Source: Girardinichthys multiradiatus (taxonomy: Eukaryota; Chordata; Actinopteri; Cyprinodontiformes; Goodeidae). From it: DNA of 64,000 nt. Both the position numbers and the translations under genes were made by a program. The stretch lies in NCBI RefSeq assembly GCF_021462225.1, contig NC_061805.1, positions 27,731,958 through 27,795,957 of the forward strand, given 5' to 3'. Positions within the stretch are counted from its first letter, which is position 1. The number at the start of each line of letters is the position of its first letter. Positions 12,048-23,555 of the stretch are shown here, in pieces. The notes under the pieces are model-generated. The model worked only from the letters and a program-made list of their open reading frames with translations, was not told the origin of the DNA and made no database searches.

Positions 12048-15000
12048 TTAAAATTCCACACGAGCACGAGCAACTACTAGTCGCTTAAATAAAACACAAA
12101 CGTCTTCCGTTTGATGTCCATTAATTTTGTTCTTTCTTGATATCCATATTGCTAATTTTGCCATCCCAGAAATAAAATTTAAAAGTATGTAAATACCTTT
12201 CTTTCTTGCACAATACCGTGGACCATAAATAAAAATACAGTTAGAAAACTGTACAACAAAACCACCAAACAAATGATTCAAGAGAACAAAAAGAGGATTC
12301 AATCTTGAACATTCAACAAAAATATGATACAAAGTTTCCTCCTGCAAACAATAAGGACAGGCAACACTAATGTCAGGATTAAGGTGTGCCAGATACCTGT
12401 TTGTAGCTATGGCCCCATGCACAATCCTCCATTGGAGGTCACCCACCCGTTTCTCAATAGGGGGTTTGTATAGGGACCGCCAACAGCCTCTTGGGGTCGA
12501 GCTGGTGTCAAAAAACTCAGTCCACTTTGACACCCTCACCTCTGCCAGAAACCGTAAATTTAGAACCTTCACGCAGATATTGTACAAGACTTTCTTCCCC
12601 AAGCCTTCAAAACAACCTAGTGGTGCATGCTGTAGAGACATCAGTTTTCCTGGCTCATCCTGCCATTGGTCCACTGCAGGAGAGACAATCAGGGAAGGAA
12701 ACACATACTCATACTCATCATCCCATTGGTCAAATAAAGTACTATTAGCAACAAAACCTCTGATGGAGTCTGGCAGAGAAGCGCAGGTTTCCTCTTTCAG
12801 TCTTAACACAAATCTGTTAGATTGCACATCAAGACTCTCAGTGAGACTGGACACAGACAACTTCATCAGATGACCCAGCTTCACACAGCCTGCTTCTCTC
12901 ATCTTAGATCTTAAAGTAACAGATGAAAACAGCTGTGACGAAATGAAATTATTTTCAAACAGAGGTTCTTCAAAAACTCACATCCCTGGCGTTGCATCAG
13001 TCTTCCTCTCAAAGGTGAGAATCTACCAAGCATTTAATACCGATTGATAAAAAGGAGTAAGACCAGTTAAGTCCAAGGATCTTTGTCATAGCAAAAAGAG
13101 ATGTTTATCATATCCAATACGTCCTGCTTTCCTCAGAAGAAGACGTGTAGTATCCAGCCATGGTAATCCAACACCATAGAAGTTTCTGCGCTGTCTGAAG
13201 CCTGAAAGCCGTGATCCGTGAGGTTATATCTATGAGTCCTTGTCCTCCCTCTTCTACTGGTAGGTACAAGGCAGCAGCTCTCACCCAATGTCGTCCAGAC
13301 CAGAAAAAATCCACTAGAGTCCTTTGGAGATGTTGTATGAGAGATAATGGTGGTGTTAACACTGTCAGTTTATGCCAGAGGGCCGAAGCAACCAAGTTAT
13401 TAACTACCAAAACCCTTCCCTTGTAAGACAGCTGAGGCAGCAGCCATTTCCATTTGGATAATCTGGCACACACTCTCTCCATTAAACCCTCCCAATTTTT
13501 TCCTAAAAAGGTATCAGTCCCCAAAAAAACACCCAAGAATTTTAAACCTTGGTTAATCCAATGAATATTACCTGGTAATTTAGGGAGATTATTATTTATT
13601 ATTACCAATTTTTAAGGCAGAGATTTTTTCCCAGTTCACTTTAGCTGAAGAAGCTTTTTCATAAAGTTCCAAACAATGTTGAAAACCCATTACATCATTC
13701 TGATTTTTTATAAAAATGTTTATATCATCAGCATAAGCAGAAACCACTAAACTTGGATAATTTGACAAACCTGGGAGAATTACACCAGTTAGTGTAGAGC
13801 GCAGTTTGTGTAAAAGAGGTTCAACTGCAATAGAATACAACTGTCCCGATATGGGACATCCTTGTCTAATACCTCTCTGAACTTTAACTGGACAACTTAA
13901 TCCTCCCCCAACTTTAATAACACAAAACACTTCATTATACAATAAACCCAACAAAGAAATAAACCCATCACCAAATCCAAAAGCTTTTAATGTTGAAAAA
14001 AGAAAACAATAATCAACCCTATCAAAGGCTTTTTCCTGATCTAAAGAAATAATACCAACATCAATTTCATAAAGTTTACAAATGTCAAACAAATCTCTTA
14101 AAAGAAAAAGATTATCCATGATAGATCTGTCAGGTACGCAATATGACTGATCTCTGTGTATGATAAATTCAAGAATGTTCTTCAACCTATTCGAAAGCAC
14201 TAGAAAATAATTTATAATCCACACAAAGGAGGGCAACAGGTCTCCAGTTTTTCAACAAAGTCAAGTCTCCTTTTTTTGGAAGTAAGGAAAGAACAGCTTT
14301 CCGGCAGGATGGTGGCAAGATACCTGTCAAGGTGCACTCCTTGAGCACATCCCACAAGTCCTCTGCCAACAGCCTCCAAAAATGTTTATAAAAATCTGCA
14401 GGCAAACCATCTAGACCTGGAGTCTTGCCAGGAGCCATTTGTCCAACAGCAGCAGTCAGTTCTTCCAATGAAACTTCAGCATCCAGAATTGCCTGATCTG
14501 CAGCAGAAAATTGAGGAAGACCATCCAGTAGAGCATCCACACAGCTGCTGTTACAGGCCTGCTGTCTAAAAAGGTCACTATAGAAAGTCACTGCATGCTC
14601 CTTCATGATGGTGGGATCAGTGGTCAGAGTTCCATCTGGAAGCCGAAGACACATCATCTGCTTTGTCTGGCTGACATTTCTCTCCAAATTAAAAAAGAAG
14701 GATATAGGGGCATCCATATCCTTAACGGTAGCAAACCTTGACCGAACTAAAGCCCCTTTAGCTCTTTCATGCAAGAAACAACTTAACTGATCTTTCTTAT
14801 GTTTAAGCTGTTCATTATTAGCCATTTCTGTAACTACATCATTTTCTAACTGTGTTATTTCAATTTCTAAATTCTGAATCACATTTTTAAATTTAATTGT
14901 AGAATGGCTTGTGTATTGTTGACAAAAAACTCTTATCTGAGCCTTTCCAACCTCCCACCAGTCAGTTAAGGATGTAAAACCTGATTTTCTTGCCTTCCAT

Positions 15001-15893
15001 ATCTGCCAAAAAGTACTAAAACTTTGGCAAAGAAAACTGTCTTGAAGTAGTTTTATATTGAAATGCCAATAAGATCTGCATCTAGTAGTGGTTGAAAAAA
15101 GGAAATCCATACAAACTAAATGATGGTCAGAAAAACCAACTGGATAAATTAGGCAGTTGGATAGTCTATTTCTATGAATTTCTGAAATATAAAATCTGTC
15201 CAACCTGGCCCCACTCACTTTCCCCTCTTTCATTTTTACCCATGTATATTGTTTAGCTTGCGGATGTTTAATCCTCCAAGCATCAACCAAATTAAGCTCT
15301 GATATCACCTGAGCTAATTTAGAGGATGATGGAAAATGAGGTTCTTCTCCTGTTCTATCTATTGTAAAATGAATAGTGCAGTTCCAATCCCCAGCCATCA
15401 CAATACACTCATTTTGATTAGACTGCTGCAAAAAACTGTATATTTTCTCAAAAGTCTTCATCCTGTTATCCCCTTGATTTGGTGCATAAACATTAATAAA
15501 GCAAAAAGAGAAACTTTCTATCTCTACTTTAAACCCCAGGACCCTGCCTGGGATTAACTCAATACAGGAAATGATGTTAGCATCCAGTCTTGGTGAAAAT
15601 AAAATTGCTACACCAGCGGATGACCTGGTCCCATGAGACAAAAAATATTTTCCTTTCCAACTCATACCCCACTCTACCTCATTTTCATGATCTGTATGTG
15701 TCTCTTGTAAAAGCACAACATCAAGCTTCTTTTGAAAAATCAGCTCTAAACTAACCATCCTTTTCTGTGGATCCCTCCCACCATTGATGTTTAATGATCC
15801 CACCCTGATATTATTCATACAGGAGAAACGGAGAGGGAAAACAGACAGAAACAGCAAAAATAAGACCACCCAGTGTATTATAATCAGTCTCAT
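12048..15893 (-). pseudogene. Tx1-like LINE ORF2 (APE + RT), frameshifted
   Basis: Element polyprotein that nicks the target and reverse-transcribes the RNA. The first part (15893-14187, 568 codons) holds the APE domain: SLNINGG at about residues 33-39, LQETH at 62-66, GDWN at 168-171 and SDHH at 255-258. It then runs into the RT. The frame breaks near 14200-14225, and the RT continues in 14236-13592 with DQEKAFDRVD (motif A), RQGCPISG and SAYADDIN (motif C). A second break lies in an AAT-rich run near 13600, after which 13608-13108 carries the thumb region. After a disrupted gap (12903-13107), 12902-12048 carries the C-terminal domain with a CPYCLQEETLYHIFVEC zinc-finger-like motif. At least three lesions make this a pseudogene, although the catalytic motifs survive. 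A hydrophobic segment follows the first ATG; an alternative start MNNIRVG lies 25 codons in. Confidence 0.88.
15890..15893 (-). promoter_or_regulatory. ATGA overlap joining ORF1 stop and ORF2 start
   Basis: On the minus strand bases 15893-15890 read ATGA. ATG (15893-15891) opens the 568-codon ORF2 frame and TGA (15892-15890) ends ORF1. Such overlaps permit termination-reinitiation coupling in bicistronic LINE RNAs. That role is inferred; ORF2 could instead start at the internal Met near 15818. Confidence 0.6.
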
Positions 15894-17104
15894 TTACATA
15901 TTTTTAACCGTTTTGAACCTTTTCCTTTGTTTGCTAAATACTCTTTCCGGACATTTGTCATGTGCTTTTTTAACCAGAACCTTTTCTTTTCATCTAACAT
16001 TTTAAAATCTACTATTTTCTGTACCATGAGAGCGCTCTTGATAATTTTTTCCGCATCAGGAAAATAATCAAGAACTTTAACATGTTTTCCAAAAGTTTCA
16101 TCAAGGAAAACATTGATTTCATCCAAAGTGTACAAATCACCACTGGATGTTTGGGAATCTGCTATTGAAATGCTGTCTGAATCACTGTCATACTCCATAT
16201 TTTCTACCTGTTTGTCTTCAGCTGCAGGCTGGGCCGCTACCCCCTCACCTGCGGGCAGCACCGCTGCCTCGGCAGCACCAGGGTTCGAGTTAGCTGTTGG
16301 ATCTGTTTCTAAATCAAAATTGCCACAGATTAGGGAATCTTTTGGAACAACGATTCCAATTTTCTCAAGGTCATTCTTAACAGACTGTATATCCAGATCG
16401 CTGCTTCCCTCCCCAGCCTCAGAGACAGTTGACGGGGGAGGCACCCCCTCCTCCACAGCCGGAGGAACACCAGCAGCCAGCGACGCTTCTCCATTTGGAT
16501 TTATCTCAACCTGCCTTGTCGGGTTTTTGTGCGGACAAGCGGCTCGTTTATGCCCAATATCCCCACATTCAAAACATTTCATATTTCCGGTGCTCGCGTA
16601 AACCATATAAGATCCTTCCTTATATTTAACTCTGAAAGACACTTCCAGCGTTTGTGAAGCAGAGTTTAGAAACATAAACACCTGTCTCCTTAAAGATTGG
16701 ACATGTTTTAGTTTATCATCCTTACATCCCAAACCCACAGTTTTGAAACCGCTAGCAAGTTTTCCAAAACGTTGGAGTTCTTTCTCCAGCAAGTTATTCG
16801 GAATGAAGGGCGGCACACCCGAAACAACCACCCGGGTGGAGGGCACTGCAAGCGGGGACACCAGCAGGTATTCTCCGCCTATTGTCACCCCGCTAACAAT
16901 CAACTGAGTAACAAAGCGTTCTTCTTTCAAAAAAACCACTACTCCCTTATTCATTCTTGAAGCATAAATTAAATTGATGTGACCGACAATATCTCCTGCG
17001 GCCAGGAGAACTGTCTCAACTGAGATTGACGGGTCAGGTTGAATCCAAATCCCCTTCCTTAAAGAGAGGGGCGGCACCCCTAAAGACGCCATCCCCGCAA
17101 ACAA
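15890..17104 (-). CDS. Tx1-like LINE ORF1, zinc-knuckle RNA-binding protein
   Basis: Nucleic-acid chaperone that coats the element RNA in the ribonucleoprotein particle. It has 404 codons with no internal stop. Residues about 15-170 match the conserved N-terminal region of fish Tx1-type ORF1, with VSGVPPFIPN near 94-103. A CCHC knuckle follows (C177, C180, H185, C190 in CFECGDIGHKRAAC). The remainder is acidic and low-complexity, then a basic C-terminus ending RLKICK. The start at 17104 gives MFAGM; the Met at residue 5 is an equally plausible start. Its TGA overlaps the ORF2 ATG. Unlike ORF2 it appears intact. Confidence 0.85.
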   Translation of the reverse strand: MFAGMASLGVPPLSLRKGIWIQPDPSISVETVLLAAGDIVGHINLIYASRMNKGVVVFLKEERFVTQLIVSGVTIGGEYLLVSPLAVPSTRVVVSGVPPFIPNNLLEKELQRFGKLASGFKTVGLGCKDDKLKHVQSLRRQVFMFLNSASQTLEVSFRVKYKEGSYMVYASTGNMKCFECGDIGHKRAACPHKNPTRQVEINPNGEASLAAGVPPAVEEGVPPPSTVSEAGEGSSDLDIQSVKNDLEKIGIVVPKDSLICGNFDLETDPTANSNPGAAEAAVLPAGEGVAAQPAAEDKQVENMEYDSDSDSISIADSQTSSGDLYTLDEINVFLDETFGKHVKVLDYFPDAEKIIKSALMVQKIVDFKMLDEKKRFWLKKHMTNVRKEYLANKGKGSKRLKICK

Positions 17105-17294
17105 ACAGCGCTACAAGCGCTAAAAAAATCCAACAACTCCGAGACTTAGAATCAGTACAAAATAAAGGATATTAAAAAAACAACACATAAAAAAAAAAAT
17201 TAAAGGTCAGAAAAACTGTTAGAGACAATTCTTCCACTCTCTCAGACTCACCACGTGCAGCCTCACCATCACCACCAACACCCAGCATGCAGCG

Positions 17295-17321
17295 CGAAAG
17301 AAAGAAAGAAAGAATGAAAGA
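17295..17321. repeat. (GAAA)n microsatellite at the LINE 5' side
   Basis: An imperfect GAAA run on the plus strand (TTTC on the LINE strand), just upstream of the Tx1-like leader. It may be pre-existing flanking DNA or part of the leader. Confidence 0.75.
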
Positions 17322-17638
17322 AATATTAGGCTGACCTGAACTGTTCTGAGACAGGCACAAATTAAAAAAGTATGTATATTGAAAAATTTATGAAAAAAGC
17401 ACTTTAAAAAAACATCAGCCATTGACCAAAGAGCTCTAAATGAAATGGCAAAGGAAAGTCGACACAAGAATGAATAAGAAAGCATAAAACCATAAAACAA
17501 ATATTAATGAAACAAATAATAGTCCAATTTCAATTGGATTTAAAATTCAGTGAAAAAAATATGTGAAATTCAAAAAGAGTCACTGTTGGAGTTTGTCTAA
17601 CATGGAGGTGTGGGATTGTTCCATATATTCCTAACAGA

Positions 17639-17860
17639 GCACTTCGTTCTCAGACTACAGGTTTACTGGTTCCTAGAGTCTCTAGAAGTAGAATTGGAGG
17701 CAGATCCTTTAGTTATCAGGCTCCTCTCCTGTGTAACCATCTCCCAGTTTTAGTCTGTGAGGCAGACACCCTGTCTACTTTTAAGGCTAGGCTTAAAACT
17801 TTCCTTTTTAATAAAGCTTATAATCAGAGTGGCTTAGGTTATCCTGAGCTATCTCTGTAG
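17639..17860 (+). pseudogene. 3' end of an L2-like LINE RT gene
   Basis: A 73-codon open tail in the plus frame, from 17639 to the TAG at 17858-17860. It reads RSQTTGLLVPRVSRSRIGG, then FSYQAPLLCNHLPV and LSTFKARLKTFLFNKAY. This matches the extreme C-terminus of fish L2-type (CR1-L2 group) reverse transcriptases. Upstream, 17580-17638 is degraded, so the insertion is strongly 5'-truncated, as is usual for LINEs. No RT catalytic motif is present. Confidence 0.8.
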
Positions 17861-20378
17861 CAATGCTGCTATAGACTTAGTCTTCTTTCATTCACTACAT
17901 TCTCATACTACTCTTCAGTTTTGTATTATTTGCTGTTATTTCAGAATTTTAAAATTCAATTCACAGATACATTTGATGCAACAGATCTTTTCAATCCACC
18001 CCATACAAACTTATGGGTCTATTCTTGTATTATATATTTGCAACTAGTTTCCAGAAACAATATTAAAGCAAACACACACCAGCTCAGTCTACACACAAAA
18101 CACATTGCATAAATCTCAGATTGTGGAGCCCAAATATCTCTAAACTCATCCATATATAATGCACACACGTGCATGTAGACACAGGATTAGAAATTAGATT
18201 GGGCCGTATGAGTTCCAGATAGATGAAACCTGTCAATCAGGCCAAGCTAAATAGAGCTTGTCTCCTGTCCGAGACTGAGGTTATGTTTAGCTGCCCACAG
18301 GGCAATCACAAAAGTCCGATGAAGAAGTACTAATGTAGTATGTTAAAGGAATATGTGCTAAGAAGAATGATTACATGATCATTACCAAACTGACAATTTT
18401 GCTTGGGCTTTTAGGTGGTTAAATGTCTTACCTCAGGAAGAAGGTAAAGCCTTTTAGATTAATAAACTCACAACAAAAGAAACATGTTTTTCTTGCCAGA
18501 CTTTCTACCTGCGCTTGTTTTGTAGAATACAATTTCCAAAAAACAGCAGCTACAATTAAAAGCTGTCATTAAAATAATTCTGGGTCATTAGTTGTACACC
18601 ATAAGACCTTAATGACAGGCTACACTTGCAGTTATTTATATCAGATAAAGAATGTAAGACTAAATAGATCATTAGTTTCCTCTATTTTGTGCAAGCTGTA
18701 GAAAAAAAAAAAACTCTATCAATAAAGCCATAATTCCAAATGTAAGTTACAATAGGGTGCCACATTTTGGTGTATGTGCTGAGAACAACAGAACACTTTT
18801 TATTTGTTCAGTTTATTCTTTATGAAGTCAATGTGCACTGATGAGTAGTTTTCCATTTTCCTTTGTCAAAAAGGCATCTTTAAAATTACATCGGGAAGAA
18901 AATATTAACAAAAAAATGACCTGTCACTGAAAAGAGACAACATGCTTTTACAGTAATAATTATAATTTACAGTGGCACACTTGTTTAACCATGAAAATCC
19001 TGACCTTTAAATTAACAACAAATACTAGGACTTTAAAACAAAAACATTACAGCCATCAATGAATTTTTCAGGCATAAAAAAAATTCAATTACAATAACAA
19101 AAACATTTCTCAACATATGGCAAATATACTGTTTTATCTGATTAAAAAAGGGCTCATGTATTACATTTAGTTGTTCTGTACTAGTTTAGAAAATACAGCT
19201 CAAAATTCATGTTAAGAAAGAAGTTATGCATTTGTATTTAAAGGGGACAATGTATGAGATACTTATACCAAAAATATTGGATAATGATTATCGTAGTTTA
19301 GTACTTCATAATAAATATATTATTCTCAATCTATATATACTTTGTTAAATAAATCCAATCAATGCATGTGTTTTGATGTCACTCGAAAATGTATGCCATG
19401 TTGCTAAATAATAGCCTATACAACTGAACACATTGCTGACCTGTTTGGAAAATTCAGGGAATTCTAACAACCTTAGTCTATGGAGGCTGAAATAGTCTAG
19501 CGCCTTTGAAAAGAGGTCCTTAAGGATTCATTGCACAGCTGGCTCCACATAAGAATCAATTTTAAGCAACAAGCATGCTTTCTTTGGTGAAAATCTGATT
19601 GTAGCTGGTTTCCAGCTTAACAACGTATGGAAAGAAAATATTTTGATGTCATGAGAGCATTTAATTTATGGTTTATTGCTCAAAAAGATGCAGTAATCTC
19701 AAAAAGGTGTTCTACATCACTCATAATCCTATTCTGAATGTTTGGGAACAGAGGGGTCCATACATCACTTTCCTGGATCTTTCTATAAGAATAGAAAGTG
19801 TCCAAGGTTTGCTCTGCTGTTTGCACATTACAACAGGCACAACAGACATCCTAATAAATAAGTTACTCTGATTTATTTAGGGTACAAATGAACAGTCTGT
19901 GGAACAGAGCATAATATTTTCTTTGATTTCATTTTATATATATATCCATATGATGTGTCCATATGTTACAATACTTTTGTAATGTATAATAAATTTTAAG
20001 AAATACAAAATGTAAGTAATTTTAAAGAGTCTTGATAAAGTTGGTAAAAGTAATAAATTCATGTTTGTTTAATTTGAAACAAATTAGCCTCCTAAATCTT
20101 TTTATTTTAATATCTTCCTTCCAAAAAAATCACATGTATCCTCGTATTATTACATGAAACAATAGCTCCAAATTAGATGCTATTTTAAATACAACTGTTA
20201 CATTAGTGTAAATACATATGCATACTGTATCAAATCCCACTCCCTACTGATATTTAACAAGACATAGAAGCAGCACTCGAACTAAAATAGACAAGGCATT
20301 TTAACTTTTAGTTATAAATTCCTTTCTCTAGGCCTAAAGCACGAAATTGTGACACAAACCTACTGAATCAACAGATCC
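17861..20378. other. Non-coding stretch, nothing recognised
   Basis: AT-rich DNA. The first about 100 bases may still be L2-like 3' sequence. No coding potential or known repeat seen in the rest. Confidence 0.55.
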
Positions 20379-20405
20379 TTGTTATAACAGGTGTGACAAG
20401 ATCCT
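20379..20405. repeat. 27-bp direct repeat, copy 1
   Basis: Identical to 20870-20896, with core gttataacaggtgtgacaag. It contains AGGTGTGA, which matches a T-box half-site. The match is visible; any regulatory role is a guess. Confidence 0.9.
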
Positions 20406-20869
20406 GAATGCTTAGACAGTCAGGTTTTTTGTTAACTAGCCCTTGTCTTTGACTGGATTTCAGATATATCTTAAAAAGACAAAATTGCCCTTACATCCTG
20501 TCCAAATTTAGGCTAGAGATAAACGAGAGTGACTAACTTCCATGCTGGCATGTTCACATAAGTGTATGTGTAGGTTTGTTTGTTGTGAGGCACATAATAT
20601 GGGCACTTGTAAAGTGTTTCTAATTAATCATTCTGCTGCTTTAGTCATTTTAGCAGACCAATAGCAAAGCTGACTGGTTTAATCAGGGGTTATATTTTTA
20701 AATCCTTTATCAAAGTGGAATATGGGAATATACTGTAGTTTAATACTAAGCTTGTAATACACAGCTATTTTACACGTGAGCTTTGATCATGTTTAAATAA
20801 AATGTAGGTTTGAATTGGCAAGGGGTATAATTGACTCACACACCATCATTAACAGAAATTGTGTTTGAG
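20406..20869. other. 464-bp segment between exact direct repeats
   Basis: AT-rich segment lying between the two 27-bp repeats. I see no ORF, poly(A) tail or inverted ends that would identify it as an inserted element. Confidence 0.5.
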
Positions 20870-20896
20870 TTGTTATAACAGGTGTGACAAGATCCT
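20870..20896. repeat. 27-bp direct repeat, copy 2
   Basis: Second identical copy, offset by 491 bases from the first. See the copy at 20379-20405 for the motif content. Confidence 0.9.
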
Positions 20897-23555
20897 TGCT
20901 ATTTGCCTAAATATGAAGAATTGTTTTGTCTAATTGCAGAAAATGCAATTAGAGGTACTGCTTGACACCTGGTAAATGTCAGAGAATTAGATATGTAAAT
21001 GAAGGAGGTTGATGGGGCAGACTGGAGTAACAGATGGGGGGATCAAATGGGCAAGGAGATGAGTCAAAAACAAAGTAAAGAGGTCAAACAGTAGATGTGC
21101 TTAGGAGTACGGAGCTCTGAGGTCAGGAGCCCTCACACAAACACACTCAAAAACACCCGTGGGACTTGCTACATAGCTTTCTGTGTCAAGGAACACATCT
21201 TCAGGGCTCCTAGGCTCTTTGCTGTTTTCACACTTAGTCTTGTACTTCCTTTCAATCTCGTTCTTGCACCATCCATTAAGAGTATTGATTAAAATAATCA
21301 GTGTATAAGGAATAAAACTGAAAATGAGTGCAATAGAATGAGTTGACCAAAGACTACCAAAACCCATTAATCTCCCACACAGATGGTCAAAAACGTCCTC
21401 CATTAAGTGCTTCATGGAGATGAACAGCCCTAAGGGCAAAAATGTTAGAGAACTAAAAATATTTCACAAAAGAAAAAAGAAAAAATCTGCAGTCACGTGT
21501 TCTTTTCATTGCCTAATTAGCTTGTGGTTTAGCTGGGCACATTTCAAGAAAAATACAACCTAGCAATGTGTGTGTTTTTGACCTCACTCCGAGATTTATG
21601 CAGGTTTTCTGAGGCACAGTTTAGCTAATACAACCCAATGCCATATTGAGTTTTATGAAACATCCAGGAAATCCTGAGAACCCCTCCTCCTATGGAATAA
21701 CACATAATCTAAAGCATTTTGTGCTTGGACTCTCTGTGTTTATGTGAAGTAGATGCACCTCTGCACAGCACTAAAACAGAAATGGTGCACCAACAAGGGA
21801 CATGAGCAGACAATATATTCCAGTATGACTGAGTGATAAACCTTTCAGCAAGCTGTCGTGAATAATCCATTCCATTAATGTTCCCTCTCTGAGCTGAACA
21901 ATGGGCACTCCTCAACTATGACCAATAGAACTTCATTACTTTTCATTGAGAGAGAGAGACTGGCTTCCTATAACATTATAGCAGCGCGACCTTGACATCT
22001 TGTTAGAGCCAACATTAAACTTTATGACTGCTGCCTATGGTGTTTAGGTCCAATATATATATGAGTCTGCTCATATGGATATAGACAAGAAGAACAATGA
22101 TGAGGGAGGTAAGTCATAAGAACACAGGGTTGTGAAGAGATGACAGAGTGGATCAAATAGTGAGCTAAAACAGCTACCCCCCGTTTTAAAAGGCTCGCAA
22201 CTGCAGGGGAAGCTGTAAATTAAATGCAGCATGAATATGCTGCTGTCTTGTCTGAGATTGATCTTATTCACACAAACGGGTCAACATTTGAACTGCTTAG
22301 AGGGATATTTTGTAGTGAAGTCAAGTGAAAAGTGGTTAAGGTTTACTCATCTATAAAGATATAACAATGTTTGCGTATCCTGGTTCCTGGGTTGAGTAAA
22401 TTCTGTTGCCTTACTTACTGACTTACTGATTTACACCAAAGTAAATGAAATGTAAACTATCTTAATGCAGAGTTATACTCCTGCCTCAATTACTGTCATG
22501 TTTAACAGCATCAATTTGGTAGGCTTATGTCACACTGTGTGACATACAGTCAGCGTAAGACTGTATTAATCTCTTTGCCTTACACGTTCTCGTTCACAGC
22601 AATTACAAAGAGGAGTCTGCCTATGATAAGGAATTTATACCTGTTATATTAACGTGCCTGCGCCACAAACCAGTAGGAAGACTTTGTTGTCGTTAAGTTG
22701 CCTTGCACTGCATTAGATTTATTCCACAATGGGTATGGGTTTATGAACATTAGATTTATACACTGACACAGAGAGGGAAGCCTTATTGCCCTTTTACAAC
22801 TTCTGTGAATTACTTGTGGAAATTAAAGAGGGAAGAGTTGCAGGTGATGCGCACTTAAAGACTGATTAACTACAATATGCTAACTGAACCAGTAAAGATT
22901 CTAATCAAGCCATAATTGCCAAGGGAACAAAGCTAAGGCACTAGAATTTACTATGCAATACATTCTAGACACGCTACTTTTAATCATTTGGTGTTAGTGA
23001 ATCTGAGGGCAGAGTAAACAAAGCCTGAAAGAGTTTAAATAAAAATAGTATTTTTGTCTCATCGTTAGGCGGCATTTGCTACGTAACAGATGCTTGTTCT
23101 CACTTAGAGACCACTGGCAAAGGTTTCAAGAGCAAAGGAATGTGTCAGTTGCTTCTCTTCTGAGGAAGCCAAGTTATGCTTTTGGAGTCCTCAAGATTTC
23201 CACCTAGCTGAGGTATTTTGTGGTAATGCCCTCTGAAAGAGTTCAAGCCATCTGTTGACTCTGGCCAATAACCTTTATGCAGCACCTCCCCAGCTCATGT
23301 TGGGTAACCTCCTTCACCACTCATTGTCTTCCTCTTCTTTTTTGTAACGTTTGACCAGAACATTAAAGGTTGTTTCCTGCCTAGCTATCCTGGGTAATCT
23401 TCACCAACACAAAATAGTATAGAATTGATACATGATGTTTTTTTTTTTACAAATATAACTCTAAAAAGTGTGGTGATCATTTGCATAAGTGACCTAACTA
23501 GGCAACCAACCTAAATAATTAACATACTAATTAACCATACTAATTAACATACCAC
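20897..23555. other. Non-coding stretch, nothing recognised
   Basis: Contains short chance frames, the longest being 112 codons antisense at 21101-21439, which lacks motifs. No transposon or RNA gene recognised. Confidence 0.5.

Larger units (their letters stand above)
11835..17340 (-). mobile_element. Tx1/L1-like non-LTR retrotransposon, near full length
   Basis: A minus-strand LINE of about 5.5 kb. From 5' to 3' it has an untranslated leader (about 17340-17105), a zinc-knuckle ORF1 (17104-15890), an ORF2 with APE endonuclease, reverse transcriptase and C-terminal zinc-finger region (15893-12048), and a 3' untranslated region with an AATAAA near 11860 that fades out around 11835. The two-ORF plan with a single CCHC knuckle in ORF1 and FxADD-type RT matches the Tx1 branch of L1-like LINEs. 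The 5' boundary is uncertain; a GAAA microsatellite at 17295-17321 may mark it. I saw no clear target-site duplication. ORF1 is open, but ORF2 is frameshifted, so this copy is probably dead. Confidence 0.85.

Noticed and set aside
12370..12873. A 167-codon plus-strand ORF
   Set aside because: Antisense to the C-terminal part of the Tx1-like ORF2.
17295..17321. Microsatellite-targeted insertion of the Tx1-like LINE
   Set aside because: A GAAA run is present at the 5' side only; the 3' flank near 11835 is not a matching repeat, so site-specific targeting is not supported.
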